Source: Kitasatospora sp. MAA4 (GTDB lineage: Bacteria > Actinomycetota > Actinomycetes > Streptomycetales > Streptomycetaceae). From it: a stretch of 64,000 nt of DNA. Positions 30,058 to 37,461 of the stretch are shown here, piece by piece. The number at the start of each line of letters is the position of its first letter. Positions within the stretch are counted from its first letter, which is position 1. The stretch spans positions 182,668-246,667 of the forward strand of contig NZ_JARZAI010000012.1 in NCBI RefSeq assembly GCF_029893355.1. The letters run 5' to 3'. The notes under the pieces are model-generated. The model was not told the DNA's origin. It saw only the letters and a program-made list of their open reading frames with translations, and searched no databases. The translations under genes were made by a program, and so were the position numbers.

Positions 30058-30717
30058 TCAGATGGGCCGGCTGACGGTGGTCGCGGTGGCGAGCAGGCCG
30101 CCGCGCGCCGTCCAGCGGCCGTCGAACCCCGCGATCCGCCGATCACCGACCACCGGCCCCGGCACCAGCAGCGTGGCGTGGAAGGTGCCGCCGGGGTCGA
30201 TCACGATGTCGGCCTCGGGGAAGTCCAGGTATCGGCCGGTGAGTGGGAACCAGGCCTTGTAGACCGCCTCCTTCGCACTGAACAGCAGGCGGTCCCAGGC
30301 GAGTCGAGGGCGGCCGGCGAGCAGGGCGAGCACCCGCGCGTGCTCGCCGGGCAGCGCGACCCTCTCCAGCACCCCGTGCGGGAGAGGCTCGTCGGGTTCG
30401 GCGTCGATGCCGAGCGAGGCGAGGTTGCGGGTCAGGTCCACCGCGGCGCCGCGGAAGCCCGCGCAGTGCGTCATGCTGCCCACCACGCCGTCGGGCCAGC
30501 TCGGCGCTCCTCCCGTGCCCGCCAGCAGCGGCCGGTACGGCACGCCGAGCCGGCCGAGTGCGGTTCGCGCGCAGTGCCGCACGGTTGTGTACTCCCGGCG
30601 GCGGGACTCCGTGGCCTGCGCGATCGCGGCCTCCTCCGCCGGCTCCAGTCGGGCCTGCGGCAGGTCCTCGTACGAGATCTCCACCACCGTTGTGGCGGGC
30701 AGCAGTTCGCCGATCAC
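30058..30717 (-). CDS. Sfp-type 4'-phosphopantetheinyl transferase
   Basis: This enzyme converts apo-ACP domains to holo form by attaching phosphopantetheine from CoA. It shows the Sfp signature motifs GSMTHCAGFRGAAV, GIDAEPDEPLP and FSAKEAVYKAWFPLT (Asp, Glu and the KEAxYK block). I chose the GTG at 30717 because GGAGGGGG sits just upstream; an ATG at 30759 would add 14 poorly conserved residues. It is likely to activate the type I PKS ACPs next door, in contrast to the two AcpS-type enzymes at the right end of the window. Confidence 0.9.
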   Translation of the reverse strand: MIGELLPATTVVEISYEDLPQARLEPAEEAAIAQATESRRREYTTVRHCARTALGRLGVPYRPLLAGTGGAPSWPDGVVGSMTHCAGFRGAAVDLTRNLASLGIDAEPDEPLPHGVLERVALPGEHARVLALLAGRPRLAWDRLLFSAKEAVYKAWFPLTGRYLDFPEADIVIDPGGTFHATLLVPGPVVGDRRIAGFDGRWTARGGLLATATTVSRPI

Positions 30718-30860
30718 CGATCCCCCTCCGAGCGGCCCCGCAGGCCGCCGATCGCGCACCGAACCAGGAGCCTAACCCTTTTCCGTTATCCGGCTCCTCG
30801 CGGTGGCTCTCCTGTCCATGTCGGCAGCGTTCCCCTCATCTGCCGACCGGGAGAGTGAAC

Positions 30861-31100
30861 ATGACTGGCAAGCGAGCGGCGCACGGACGTCGCAAGGGTC
30901 GTCGCATACCGGCGCTGGCGGCCGCGGCGGTGGCCGCCGCGCACGGCGGCAACCTCCACTTCGCCATCGCCGCCCGAACCGACGGCCGCACCCAGGCCAC
31001 GGCCAGCTACGACGACGGCGACCCGGTGGACGAACCGGTCGTCGCCACCCTCAGCGCGCTCTCCTCCGACGGACGCAGCCTCGGCCCGTGGCCCCTGTGA
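30861..31100 (+). CDS. Small basic protein of unknown function, 79 aa
   Basis: ATG at 30861 follows a GGGAGAG ribosome-binding site. The N-terminus is strongly basic (KRAAHGRRKGRR) and is followed by an Ala-rich stretch and an acidic, Thr/Ser-rich tail. There is no clear hydrophobic span long enough for a signal peptide. No recognised domain. Placed between the PPTase and the zinc-ribbon gene on the other strand from the cluster. Confidence 0.45.
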   Translation: MTGKRAAHGRRKGRRIPALAAAAVAAAHGGNLHFAIAARTDGRTQATASYDDGDPVDEPVVATLSALSSDGRSLGPWPL

Positions 31101-31245
31101 GCTCTCGAAGATGGATCAGTCCCTCGATCCCGTCGGCAACCTGAACGAAGACGCCGAACGGGACCACGCTGCGGTCTTGAAAAGGTGTTGGCGGTCGATC
31201 ACCGAGCCGGGATACTTCGGGTCTCCAGAGGTGGGGGGAGGACGG

Positions 31246-32304
31246 ATGGCCGTGTTCGCGTGTGCGCGTTGTGGCGCCGCACTGACCGCCGCCGTGTCGC
31301 AGATTGCGCTTCCCGTCCATGCCCACCAGACGTACGGACATGAACTGCTTCCCGCGCTGATGGAACCGGGGACGTACGCCGTTGACCCGGAGCCGTCCGG
31401 GCCCCCATGGCGACTGTGGAGCGAGATCGGGGTGCAGGAAGCCGAAGCTCGCGGCGTGTTCGCGCCGGTCGGCGCCCTGCCCTTCGGGGCACCCGGAGCG
31501 ATCGTCCTCGCGCCGGGTGACACCTGCGGTACCGTCCTGATCCCGGAGCGATGCGATGGCTATTGCATGGGGCTGGACGGGAGGGACGGCCCGAACCTGG
31601 CCTGCGCGAACTGCGGTCAGGCGGTGGCGACCCGCATCGACGACTGCTCGTACTGGCAGGCGGTGCGGCTCGCCCCGGATGCCGTGCGCCGCCTTCCCAC
31701 CGCTGATCCCGCCCGCCGGACAGTCACCTGGGAGGCACTGGCGGAGGAACGACAAGGCACACCGCCGGTCGAGCCGCCCGGAGTGTGGAGCCCATGGTGG
31801 GAGGCAGCGGTCGGGTCAGCCCTGGCGCACCTGCTGGTGGCCTCGGCCGGCGCCCCGGTGGCCGTCCCTGACGGCCTCGCCGCGAACACCTTCGGCCGCG
31901 TGCTCGACGCGTTGCTCCCGCAGGGGCTGCCGGCGAAGAGAGTGGCCTTGGCCGGGCCGGGCCTGCCGGCTCCCGACCCCGCCCTCGACATCGCTCTGGT
32001 TCCACAGCATCCGCAGACGGGGAGGGCGTGGCAACCGTCCGGCACCGCAGTTGCCGTGCCGTTGGCCGCCGACGTGTGGATGCATCTGGCTTTCCACAAC
32101 GAACGGTCGCTGGTTCCTGTGACGGGTGGAACACCCGAGGGTGTTCTTCGCGACGATCCGCTGCCGATGCATCCATGGCGGCTGTTCCGGCCCGACTCGG
32201 GAGTGTTCCTGCACACGCTGGCACGAGTGCCCGCCGTCCGTCAGCCGTGGCTACGCGGGATCTACGACCAGGTGAGGGCTCAGCCGTACGCTCGTCCGTT
32301 CTAG
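31246..32304 (+). CDS. Zinc-ribbon protein of unknown function
   Basis: 352 aa from an ATG with GGGGGGAGGAC in front. The N-terminus has a CxxC pair (FACARCGAAL, Cys6/Cys9) and a second cluster lies near residues 100-130 (DTCG, ERCDGYC, CANCGQ), which together could bind one or two zinc ions. The rest, including a conserved-looking PVGALPFGAPGAIVLAPGDT and PLPMHPWRLFRPDSG, resembles nothing I can name. The frame is open upstream to 31111, but the ribosome-binding site favours 31246. It is the first gene of the accessory region. Confidence 0.65.
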   Translation: MAVFACARCGAALTAAVSQIALPVHAHQTYGHELLPALMEPGTYAVDPEPSGPPWRLWSEIGVQEAEARGVFAPVGALPFGAPGAIVLAPGDTCGTVLIPERCDGYCMGLDGRDGPNLACANCGQAVATRIDDCSYWQAVRLAPDAVRRLPTADPARRTVTWEALAEERQGTPPVEPPGVWSPWWEAAVGSALAHLLVASAGAPVAVPDGLAANTFGRVLDALLPQGLPAKRVALAGPGLPAPDPALDIALVPQHPQTGRAWQPSGTAVAVPLAADVWMHLAFHNERSLVPVTGGTPEGVLRDDPLPMHPWRLFRPDSGVFLHTLARVPAVRQPWLRGIYDQVRAQPYARPF

Positions 32305-32313
32305 TTCGGACAA

Positions 32314-32365
32314 GCCACGGCACCGACCTGGGACCAGATCGCCCCGGCAGTGCACGCCGACCTCG
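32314..32365 (+). repeat. 52-bp fragment duplicating the exonuclease gene
   Basis: It matches 38846-38897, inside the DEDDh exonuclease gene, at 50 of 52 positions, and similarity ends abruptly on both sides. It reads in the same orientation, 6.5 kb upstream. This is the remnant of a second copy of the gene or of an insertion/deletion event. Confidence 0.85.
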
Positions 32366-32622
32366 CGGCGCGCTGGCACCGCACAGCGATGCCCCTGCCG
32401 TCGGTCGGGCAGGTCCCCGGCGCGGAAGTGGCGTACCTCGGCCGTCATGGTCGGCTCCATTCGGTGCGGAAGCGGTCGGCCCGCTCTCGCGCAATCGGCG
32501 AGCCGGACGCCAGAGCGGTCAGGCCGCGTTGGAAGTCGCCGAGGATCGTGCGCATCCGCGCGGGCAGCGGGTCACGGCGGGTCACCCCGGTGGCATGCGC
32601 GGCGTGGGGACGGCCAGCGAGT

Positions 32623-32665
32623 CACGACCGCCCCGCGTCGCCAACTGGACTGCGGGGCGGTCGTG
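32623..32665. terminator. 14-bp perfect hairpin upstream of the HAD gene
   Basis: CACGACCGCCCCGC (32623-32636) pairs exactly with 32652-32665 around a 15-nt loop containing CGCCAACTGGA. A near-copy of the loop and stem recurs at 33412-33445 after the HAD gene. Each sits 60-75 nt before the next start codon, so it could be a terminator for upstream transcription or a 5' UTR element. Confidence 0.6.
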
Positions 32666-32731
32666 TTCGTGCCACCCACCCGGTGCGGGTACCTTCGCCG
32701 GTACAGCGACGAACCGGGAAGGGAACCCAGC

Positions 32732-33394
32732 ATGGACCAGCCATCTCACACAAGCACGCCCCCGGATGGACCGTATCGCGGACTGATCTTCGACTTCGTG
32801 GGCGTGCTGACCGCCGACGCGCTGGCCGTGCACCGCCAGTGGTGCGTCAGCGAGGGACTGGACGAGCAGGCATGGCGGCGCACACTCAACACGGATCCGG
32901 TGGTCCGCGGCCTGTACGCCGACCTCGAACGCGGGACGCTGACCCAGCAGGAGTGGAATCGACGGACCGCTCCGATCCTCGGCGTCGCCGACCACGTGAA
33001 CCTGATGGGACGGGCGTGGGCCGGTGTTCGGCCGGCCGGGGGCATGGTCGAGCTGGCGAGGGCCGCGCGGGCTGCCGGGTACACGGTCGCTCTGCTGTCG
33101 AACTCCTTCGGCCTGGACCCCTATGACCCGTACGAGGCGTGCGGGGTCTGGGAGCTGTTCGACGTGGCGGTGGTCTCCGAACGCGAGGGGATCGCCAAGC
33201 CGGACCCGGCGATCTACCGGCTGACGTTGGAGCGGATGGGCCTTCGCGGCGAGGAGTGCGTCTTCGTGGACGATCACCCGGTCAACCTTCCGCCCGCCCA
33301 GGCGCTCGGCATCACGACTGTCCTCGCCACGGACGAGACCAGCACGGTCGCTCGGTTGGAAGCGCTGCTCGGGGTGTGCGCCGTGCCCGCGTAG
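32732..33394 (+). CDS. HAD-superfamily hydrolase
   Basis: The 220-aa HAD-IA type protein has the nucleophile Asp in LIFDFVGVLTAD (motif I, about residue 21), LLSNSFG (motif II), GIAKPDP with the Lys (motif III) and VFVDDHPVN (motif IV). Motif I lacks the usual second Asp (DxD becomes D-F-V), so the general acid/base of phosphatases is missing; haloacid dehalogenases also lack it. The substrate is unknown. ATG at 32732 follows GAAGGGAACC. Flanked by matching hairpins and upstream of the XRE regulator, in the same direction. Confidence 0.88.
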   Translation: MDQPSHTSTPPDGPYRGLIFDFVGVLTADALAVHRQWCVSEGLDEQAWRRTLNTDPVVRGLYADLERGTLTQQEWNRRTAPILGVADHVNLMGRAWAGVRPAGGMVELARAARAAGYTVALLSNSFGLDPYDPYEACGVWELFDVAVVSEREGIAKPDPAIYRLTLERMGLRGEECVFVDDHPVNLPPAQALGITTVLATDETSTVARLEALLGVCAVPA

Positions 33395-33411
33395 CTTCCC
33401 CCAGGACCGTC

Positions 33412-33445
33412 ACCGCCCCGCCTGCCAACTGGAAGGCGGGGCGGT
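33412..33445. terminator. 12-bp hairpin after the HAD gene, similar to the one before it
   Basis: ACCGCCCCGCCT (33412-33423) pairs with 33434-33445 across a 10-nt loop GCCAACTGGA. Stem core and loop are shared with the hairpin at 32623-32665. It lies 18 nt after the HAD stop codon and 73 nt before the XRE start. Confidence 0.65.
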
Positions 33446-33517
33446 TCCGTTCTCTCGTAACCCTCACGCTGACGGGAGTACCGTCCCAAGGAGGACGCCA
33501 CCTGAGACGGAGTCAGT

Positions 33518-34720
33518 ATGACGCAGTGGTCCGATTACTCCACCGGCCAGCGCATCAAGATGCTACGAGCCGGCCTGACACAGGAACAGCTCGCCGAAGC
33601 CGCCGGGGTCTCCCTGGCGACCGTCCGCAAGGCCGAGAAGTCCAGAGGCGGCGGTATCGGGCTGCCCTCCCTCCTCAAGCTGTCCGCCGCGCTGCACGCC
33701 GACGTGTCGGTCGTCCTCGGCCAGCAGGCCCCGCGCCGATCCGCGTTGATCAGCGACCGCGCGATGCTGCGGGAGCTGTCCCGTACCGTCCATGACACCG
33801 CCGCAGGCGTCGGCACCGACGTGGAGCCGCCCATCGCCGCCGACCTGCAAGCAGACCTCGAGAACGCCTGGTCGGACTACCGGGCCGGGGACTACACCCG
33901 TGCCGGTGCGCTCGCCGCCCCCGCCATCGCCCAGGCCGCCGCCCTCCTCAAGTCCGTCCCGGACGAACAGCGGTGCGCGGCCCACGGCCTACTCGCCGAC
34001 GCCTACCGACTCGCCTCCTACACCGCCCAGTTCCACGGCGCTCGGGACCTCGCCTATGCGGCAATCGGCCACGCCCATCACCACGTCGGCAAGGCATCCG
34101 ACCCGTTGCGGTCCGCGATGGTGGACTGCGGCCGGTCCTGGATCTACATGCGAGACGCCCGCCTCGCGAAGGCCACCAGCGCCGCTGAGACGGCCTTCGC
34201 CGCGATCGAACCGCGCTACGGGGAACGGGACCTCGAAGTGCTGGCCACCTACGGGTGGCACGTCACCTTCGCCGCCGTCGTCGCCTCCCGCGACGGCAAC
34301 GCCGACCGCGCCCGCGACCTCCTCTCCCAGGGGCACGCGGTCGCCGCCCGCATGGGACGGGATGTGATGATCAACGGCACGAGCTACGGGCCGACCACCG
34401 TCACTGCGCAGGCCATCGGCGTCCACACCGTCATGGGCGAGCCCGGCAAGGCTCTCGCCCTGGCCCGGTCGCTGGGGGACCTGTCGCCGCTCCCGCAGGC
34501 TGCCCGCAACCGCCTCGCCCTGGACATCGCCCTCGCCCAGGCCGACACCCGCCAGCACGACGCCGCCCTCGACACCCTCCTCGACGTGTGCAGCCGCCAC
34601 CCTGACTGGGCCCGCCACCAGGCGCTACCCGGCGCGATCATGCAGCGCTCCGGACACGCCAGCACCACCCGCGTCCGCAAGCTGGGCGGCATCCTCGGTA
34701 TCAGTCTCTTCACTCAGTGA
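33518..34720 (+). CDS. XRE-family regulator with TPR-like C-terminal domain
   Basis: The 400-aa protein has an N-terminal helix-turn-helix at about residues 10-65 (LTQEQLAEAAGVSLATVRKAEK) and about 300 residues of paired alpha-helices resembling tetratricopeptide repeats. That organisation is used by actinomycete regulators that sense peptides or protein partners. A palindrome-rich stretch lies directly after it, upstream of the next gene, and could be its operator. It probably controls the accessory genes downstream (ATPase and nucleotide-enzyme operon). Confidence 0.85.
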   Translation: MTQWSDYSTGQRIKMLRAGLTQEQLAEAAGVSLATVRKAEKSRGGGIGLPSLLKLSAALHADVSVVLGQQAPRRSALISDRAMLRELSRTVHDTAAGVGTDVEPPIAADLQADLENAWSDYRAGDYTRAGALAAPAIAQAAALLKSVPDEQRCAAHGLLADAYRLASYTAQFHGARDLAYAAIGHAHHHVGKASDPLRSAMVDCGRSWIYMRDARLAKATSAAETAFAAIEPRYGERDLEVLATYGWHVTFAAVVASRDGNADRARDLLSQGHAVAARMGRDVMINGTSYGPTTVTAQAIGVHTVMGEPGKALALARSLGDLSPLPQAARNRLALDIALAQADTRQHDAALDTLLDVCSRHPDWARHQALPGAIMQRSGHASTTRVRKLGGILGISLFTQ

Positions 34721-34727
34721 TGCCGAA

Positions 34728-34783
34728 TTGATACGGGGCGTATCAATCCGGGCCGATATGACTTCCGGAAGTGATACGCCCCG
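34728..34783. promoter_or_regulatory. Nested palindromes, candidate operator
   Basis: TTGATACGGGGCGTATCAA (34728-34746) is a palindrome with 8-bp arms. Its half CGGGGCGTATCA (34734-34745) recurs inverted at 34772-34783, and the loop between holds the perfect palindrome ACTTCCGGAAGT (34761-34772). Three dyads within 56 bp, 40 bp before a start codon, fit a regulator binding region; the long inverted repeat could also fold in RNA. Confidence 0.6.
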
Positions 34784-34823
34784 CGCGTTCACGACAACTC
34801 AATTCGCGGGCAGCCTGGGCACC

Positions 34824-35174
34824 ATGACGACCCATCCTCCCAGCTGGCACCTCGTGGGCCGCGTTCCCGTCGCCCTCTACAGCTGCACCGCCGACACCTT
34901 CGACCAGGTGCCCGCCGAACTGGGCCGGCACGGCGCGTTCCTGATCGCCGCCGCCCGCACCACCGCGTACACGGCCACCGCATCGCTCCAGCGCCGCAGC
35001 CCGGCCGACCGCGCGCGCCGCCACGACCTCCTACAGGCCGCCTCCGGCTTCGCCCCGTTCAGCCCCGCGGCCGCCGCGCACGTCCCCGAGTCCCGTGCCC
35101 GCCGTCGAAAGCGGTTCCTGGCCCAGCTTGCCGAGGGATGCCGCCGCCGCGCCGCGAGGCGGGACGAGCGGTGA
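34824..35174 (+). CDS. Small hypothetical protein preceding the ATPase
   Basis: 116 aa from ATG 34824. The N-terminal half (SWHLVGRVPVALYSCTADT) is mildly hydrophobic and the C-terminal third is very rich in Arg (SRARRRKRFLAQ and CRRRAARRDER). Its stop overlaps the GTG of the ATPase gene (GTGA), which supports it being a real, co-translated gene. The frame remains open back to 34728 but that part runs through the operator palindromes. No known domain recognised. Confidence 0.6.
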   Translation: MTTHPPSWHLVGRVPVALYSCTADTFDQVPAELGRHGAFLIAAARTTAYTATASLQRRSPADRARRHDLLQAASGFAPFSPAAAAHVPESRARRRKRFLAQLAEGCRRRAARRDER

Positions 35175-35707
35175 CCGCCAACGCCCAGACCCCGGCCCTG
35201 CAAGAGGTGTCCTGGACGATCGAGCCGCAAGCGGTCAGCGTCGGCGACGCCCGCCGCCGCGCGGTCGCCGCCGTCGCCGACTGGTGCCCCGGTGATCTGC
35301 CCGCTGAGTACGCGGACACGATCCGCCGAGTCGTCAGCGAGCTGGTCACCAACGCCATCAGGCACGCGGGGCAGGCCGGCCCGATCACCATCGCCGTATG
35401 GGTGACCCCGAACAACAACCTCGCCATCGTGGTCCACGACAGCTCGCCCAACCCGCCGCAGCAGCGTGAGCCCTATGACGACGGCCGGTCGGGACACGGC
35501 CTGACCGTGGTCGCCGCCGAGACCATCACCTGGAACTGGCGGCCGGAGGGGAAAGGCAAGTCGGTGTGCGCCACCGTGGCGCTGCCGCACTCGTTGACCC
35601 GCCCCCGACGCGCCGCAGCCCTGGCCGCCCGCGTCCGCGACGCCATACCCAGGCCGCCCGTCCACAGCATCACCCCCTGCCAGGCCGCCGCGCTGAGCGC
35701 CGCCTGA
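35171..35707 (+). CDS. Anti-sigma-factor-type (RsbW-like) histidine-kinase-fold ATPase
   Basis: The 178-aa single-domain HATPase has an N box VVSELVTNAIRHA (about residue 60), a D box VHDSSPNPP and a G-rich lid DDGRSGHGLTVV. It lacks a dimerisation/phosphoacceptor domain. Streptomyces encodes many such proteins, which act as anti-sigma kinases or partners of regulators. The start is the GTG overlapping the previous stop. It lies between the XRE regulator and the nucleotide-enzyme operon, so a regulatory role for that operon is plausible but not shown. Confidence 0.85.
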   Translation: MTANAQTPALQEVSWTIEPQAVSVGDARRRAVAAVADWCPGDLPAEYADTIRRVVSELVTNAIRHAGQAGPITIAVWVTPNNNLAIVVHDSSPNPPQQREPYDDGRSGHGLTVVAAETITWNWRPEGKGKSVCATVALPHSLTRPRRAAALAARVRDAIPRPPVHSITPCQAAALSAA

Positions 35708-35847
35708 GCCCCTGATCTCCGCCCGGCGAACTCCCGTCGGCACACGCCGGGCGGACCCGGTGCCGGCCGCCCACATCCGCCGAGGAGTGGCCGGCACCAC
35801 CCCAGCACCTCACCGAGCAAGCCCGCGCTGATCTCACAGGAGGCCAT

Positions 35848-36870
35848 ATGCTCGCTCCACTCGCATTCCCATCATTCGAGCAGGCGTACGCCGCGATCCT
35901 GCGACACGTCAGCGATAACCACCAGTACGCCAATGCCCCGCGCGGCAACGACAGTCGCGAGTGCATCGGCGTCAGCTTCCAGCTGACCGACCCCCGGCAG
36001 CGGACTCCGTTCCTGGTAGCCCGGCCGATCAACCCCGTCTACCACTTCGCCGAAGCCCTCTGGTACCTCGGCGGACGGCGCGACCTCGACATGATCGCCC
36101 ACTACGCGCCGCGCCGCCGCGCAGACTCCCGCGACGGGTCCACCATCGACGGCTCCGCCTACGGCGCGCGGATCTTCGCCCCCACCGACGGCGGAACCTC
36201 GCCGTTCGCGCGGGTCCTCGACCTGCTGCGGTCCGAGAAGGACAGCAAGCGCGCCTTCCTGCCGGTGTTCCGGCCCGGTGAGCTGGACGACCCCGACAGC
36301 CCCGACGTGCCGTGCCTGCTCGGCCTTCACCTCCTGGTCCGCGAAGACCACCTGCACATGGTCACCTACATGCGGGCCAACGACGCCGACCGTGGCCTGA
36401 TCGCCGACGCGTTCTCCTTCAGCCTCATCCAGGAGTTCACCACCGCCCTCCTCGGCCTCCAGCTGGGCACCTACACCCACCACGTCGGGTCGATGCACCT
36501 GGGCACCAGCAGCCTGCCGCGCGTCCAGCTGGTCCTGACCGAGGCCGCCGCCGCACCGGACGGCCGGCCGCGCTTCACCGTCCCGGCGATGCCCGCCGAG
36601 ACCATCTGGGTGCACATCCGCACCGTGCTGGAACACGAACAGCTCCTGCGGACCAACCAGGTCCGGTACGGCCCGCGCGACGTGGCCGGCCTCGACCTCC
36701 CGGCGTACTGGCAGCGGGTGCTGTTGCTGTTCGAGGCCCATCGACAGCTCACGTACCGCGCGGCCGACCCGGTGGAAACCCGCGTCCTGGACGCGTTGGA
36801 GCCGGGCGCGCGTTGGCAACTGGAACACCGTTGGCCCACCCGCGTGCAGACCAGGAGCGTGGCCAGGTGA
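35848..36870 (+). CDS. Thymidylate-synthase-family protein
   Basis: The 340-aa protein has the fold signatures of ThyA-type enzymes: NPVYHFAEALWYLGG near residue 57, the catalytic-Cys region SPDVPCLLGLHLLV near residue 152, then MVTYMRANDADRG and FSFSLIQEFTTALLGLQLG and HHVGSMHLG. It is longer than ordinary ThyA (about 264 aa). The motif that selects dUMP (GLPFNIASY in ThyA) is replaced by ADAFSFSLI, without the Asn that recognises the uracil ring. The protein may therefore act on a different pyrimidine nucleotide, as CMP/dCMP hydroxymethylases do. RBS AGGAGG just before the ATG. Overlaps the next gene by GTGA. Confidence 0.8.
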   Translation: MLAPLAFPSFEQAYAAILRHVSDNHQYANAPRGNDSRECIGVSFQLTDPRQRTPFLVARPINPVYHFAEALWYLGGRRDLDMIAHYAPRRRADSRDGSTIDGSAYGARIFAPTDGGTSPFARVLDLLRSEKDSKRAFLPVFRPGELDDPDSPDVPCLLGLHLLVREDHLHMVTYMRANDADRGLIADAFSFSLIQEFTTALLGLQLGTYTHHVGSMHLGTSSLPRVQLVLTEAAAAPDGRPRFTVPAMPAETIWVHIRTVLEHEQLLRTNQVRYGPRDVAGLDLPAYWQRVLLLFEAHRQLTYRAADPVETRVLDALEPGARWQLEHRWPTRVQTRSVAR

Positions 36871-37397
36871 AGCAGCGAGTGGACAAGCCCGGCGGGGTGC
36901 TGGGCGGCGTGGACTGGTCCCGGTGGAGCGTGGTCCTCCTCAAACCGGACTGTGTCCGCCGGGACCTCACCAAGACCGTTCTCGACCGGATCTCCCCGGC
37001 CGCCGACATCGTCCACCAGCAGCAGATCACCGTCGAGGACTGGCAGGTCTTCGTCCACTACTGGGATCTGCTGGTCGATCGGGACTGGTTCGACGTGGAC
37101 GTGCCCGCCTGCCTGCGGCAGACCTACGTCGGTCGGCCCGTCGTGGTCGCGCTCGCCTACGGGCCGCCTGGCACCCCGGAGCGGCTGCGCGGCCTGCTCG
37201 GGCACTTCGACCCCGCCCAGGCCGCACCGGGCACCATCCGCGCCGACCTGGGCACCGACAGCCTGGACGCCGCTCGCGCGGATCGCCGCCTGGTCGAGAA
37301 CCTGATCCACACCTCCGACGACTCCCAGGCGGCCTGCCGCGACTTCGGGACCTGGTTCGGAGCGAACCAGCACCAGCTGCTGACGCCCGCTGCCTGA
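36867..37397 (+). CDS. Nucleoside-diphosphate-kinase-like protein
   Basis: The 176-aa protein contains the NDK landmarks: VVLLKPDCVRRDL near residue 25, PPGTPERLRGLLGHFDPAQA, PGTIRADLG and the active-site histidine in NLIHTSDD (HGSDS in the classical enzyme). A short insertion lies between the PGTIR and His motifs. It may phosphorylate an unusual nucleoside diphosphate. Starts at a GTG overlapping the stop of the thymidylate-synthase-like gene, so the two are translationally coupled. Confidence 0.82.
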   Translation: MKQRVDKPGGVLGGVDWSRWSVVLLKPDCVRRDLTKTVLDRISPAADIVHQQQITVEDWQVFVHYWDLLVDRDWFDVDVPACLRQTYVGRPVVVALAYGPPGTPERLRGLLGHFDPAQAAPGTIRADLGTDSLDAARADRRLVENLIHTSDDSQAACRDFGTWFGANQHQLLTPAA

Positions 37398-37461
37398 CCA
37401 CCCCGGCACCTCACCGACCCCCGGCCACCCGGCCGGCACGGACCGCAGGAGACCGCTGACC

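Larger units (their letters stand above)
32305..32731. other. 427-bp gap with an exonuclease gene fragment and a hairpin; no convincing gene
   Basis: After the zinc-ribbon gene there is a 52-bp copy of part of the DEDDh exonuclease gene (32314-32365), then about 250 bp of non-coding-looking DNA, then a strong hairpin (32623-32665) and the HAD gene leader. A 69-codon frame on the minus strand (32251-32460, starting MEPTMTAEVRHFRAG) overlaps the zinc-ribbon gene end and is not convincing. The segment looks like a recombination scar. Confidence 0.6.

Noticed and set aside
32251..32460. 69-codon minus-strand frame in the 32.3-32.7 kb gap
   Set aside because: Overlaps the zinc-ribbon gene and the exonuclease fragment; no recognisable protein features.
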